A DNA stretch of 5,771 nt. It comes from Nitrospirae bacterium RBG_13_39_12. Lineage in GTDB: Bacteria; Nitrospirota; Thermodesulfovibrionia; Thermodesulfovibrionales; SM23-35. The notes under the pieces were generated by a model that saw only the letters and a program-made list of their open reading frames with translations, ran no database searches and was not told where the DNA came from. A program made the position numbers and the translations under genes. The stretch spans positions 1 to 5,771 of the forward strand of contig MHEF01000030.1 in assembly GCA_001805125.1 (NCBI GenBank), written 5' to 3'. Shown piece by piece: positions 5,641-5,771 of the stretch; positions within the stretch are counted from its first letter, which is position 1; each line of letters opens with the position of its first letter.

Positions 5641-5657
5641 GGCCTTCAACGAAGGCC
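5641..5657. repeat. Hairpin GGCCTTC-AAC-GAAGGCC in the porin leader
   Basis: A perfect 7-bp stem with a 3-nt loop, about 50 nt after the predicted transcription start. The flanking AAAGG and CCTTTT on the minus strand can form a competing pairing that uses part of the same stem. A smaller hairpin (AAGCA/TGCTT, 5677-5689) lies just before it in the transcript. Confidence 0.55.
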
Positions 5658-5715
5658 TTTACAAATTAATTTATAAAAGCACTCTGCTTCGCTTCTCAAA
5701 AAATAATCTGCAAAA

Positions 5716-5744
5716 TTTATATCATTCTCAGACAACTTTGTCAA
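5716..5744 (-). promoter_or_regulatory. Near-consensus sigma-70 promoter of the porin gene
   Basis: The minus strand has TTGACA (5739-5744, perfect), a 17-bp spacer, and TATAAA (5716-5721, one change). The sequence TGA directly before the -10 adds an extended -10 element. Transcription would start near 5709, giving a leader of about 227 nt before the GTG. Confidence 0.8.
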
Positions 5745-5771
5745 GAAATATATTATGCAAATTTATATTAT

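Overview
This window comes from a Gram-negative bacterium. The evidence is an LPS heptose kinase gene and an outer-membrane beta-barrel gene with a signal peptide and a C-terminal phenylalanine. The sequence is moderately AT-rich. The style of the porin and of the PP-loop/NFACT-type protein brings Nitrospirota or a deltaproteobacterial lineage to mind, but that is an impression from memory. No rRNA, tRNA, transposase or CRISPR array is visible. Every credible gene lies on the minus strand, so transcription runs from right to left.

Right (about 5771 to 4012): a single-gene unit. A near-consensus sigma-70 promoter (TTGACA, 17 bp, TGATATAAA) drives a leader of about 227 nt with several hairpins and a possible 23-codon reading frame. 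It is followed by a GTG-started outer-membrane porin-like protein with a strong Shine-Dalgarno sequence. The unit ends in a 14-bp-stem terminator.

Centre (about 3950 to 1803): after a 77-bp nested inverted-repeat element come two overlapping genes. One is a single-domain heptose-7-phosphate kinase (HldA/RfaE1 type). The other is a PP-loop sulfurtransferase-like protein with a C-terminal NFACT-R_2-like region, probably for tRNA thiolation. Their reading frames overlap by 11 bp, so they are probably cotranscribed, although the functions are not obviously linked.

Left (about 1800 to 1): a compact three-gene cassette that looks accessory. It has its own promoter, a 15-bp perfect palindrome just before the first start codon, gaps of 3 bp and 0 bp between genes, and lower GC in spot counts. 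It encodes an uncharacterised 215-aa protein, an uncharacterised 177-aa protein, and a small HEPN-domain protein with an atypical active-site motif. I read it as a putative toxin/defence-like module; this is the most likely undescribed system here. Immediately after the HEPN stop codon is a perfect 83-bp tandem duplication that reaches the window edge.
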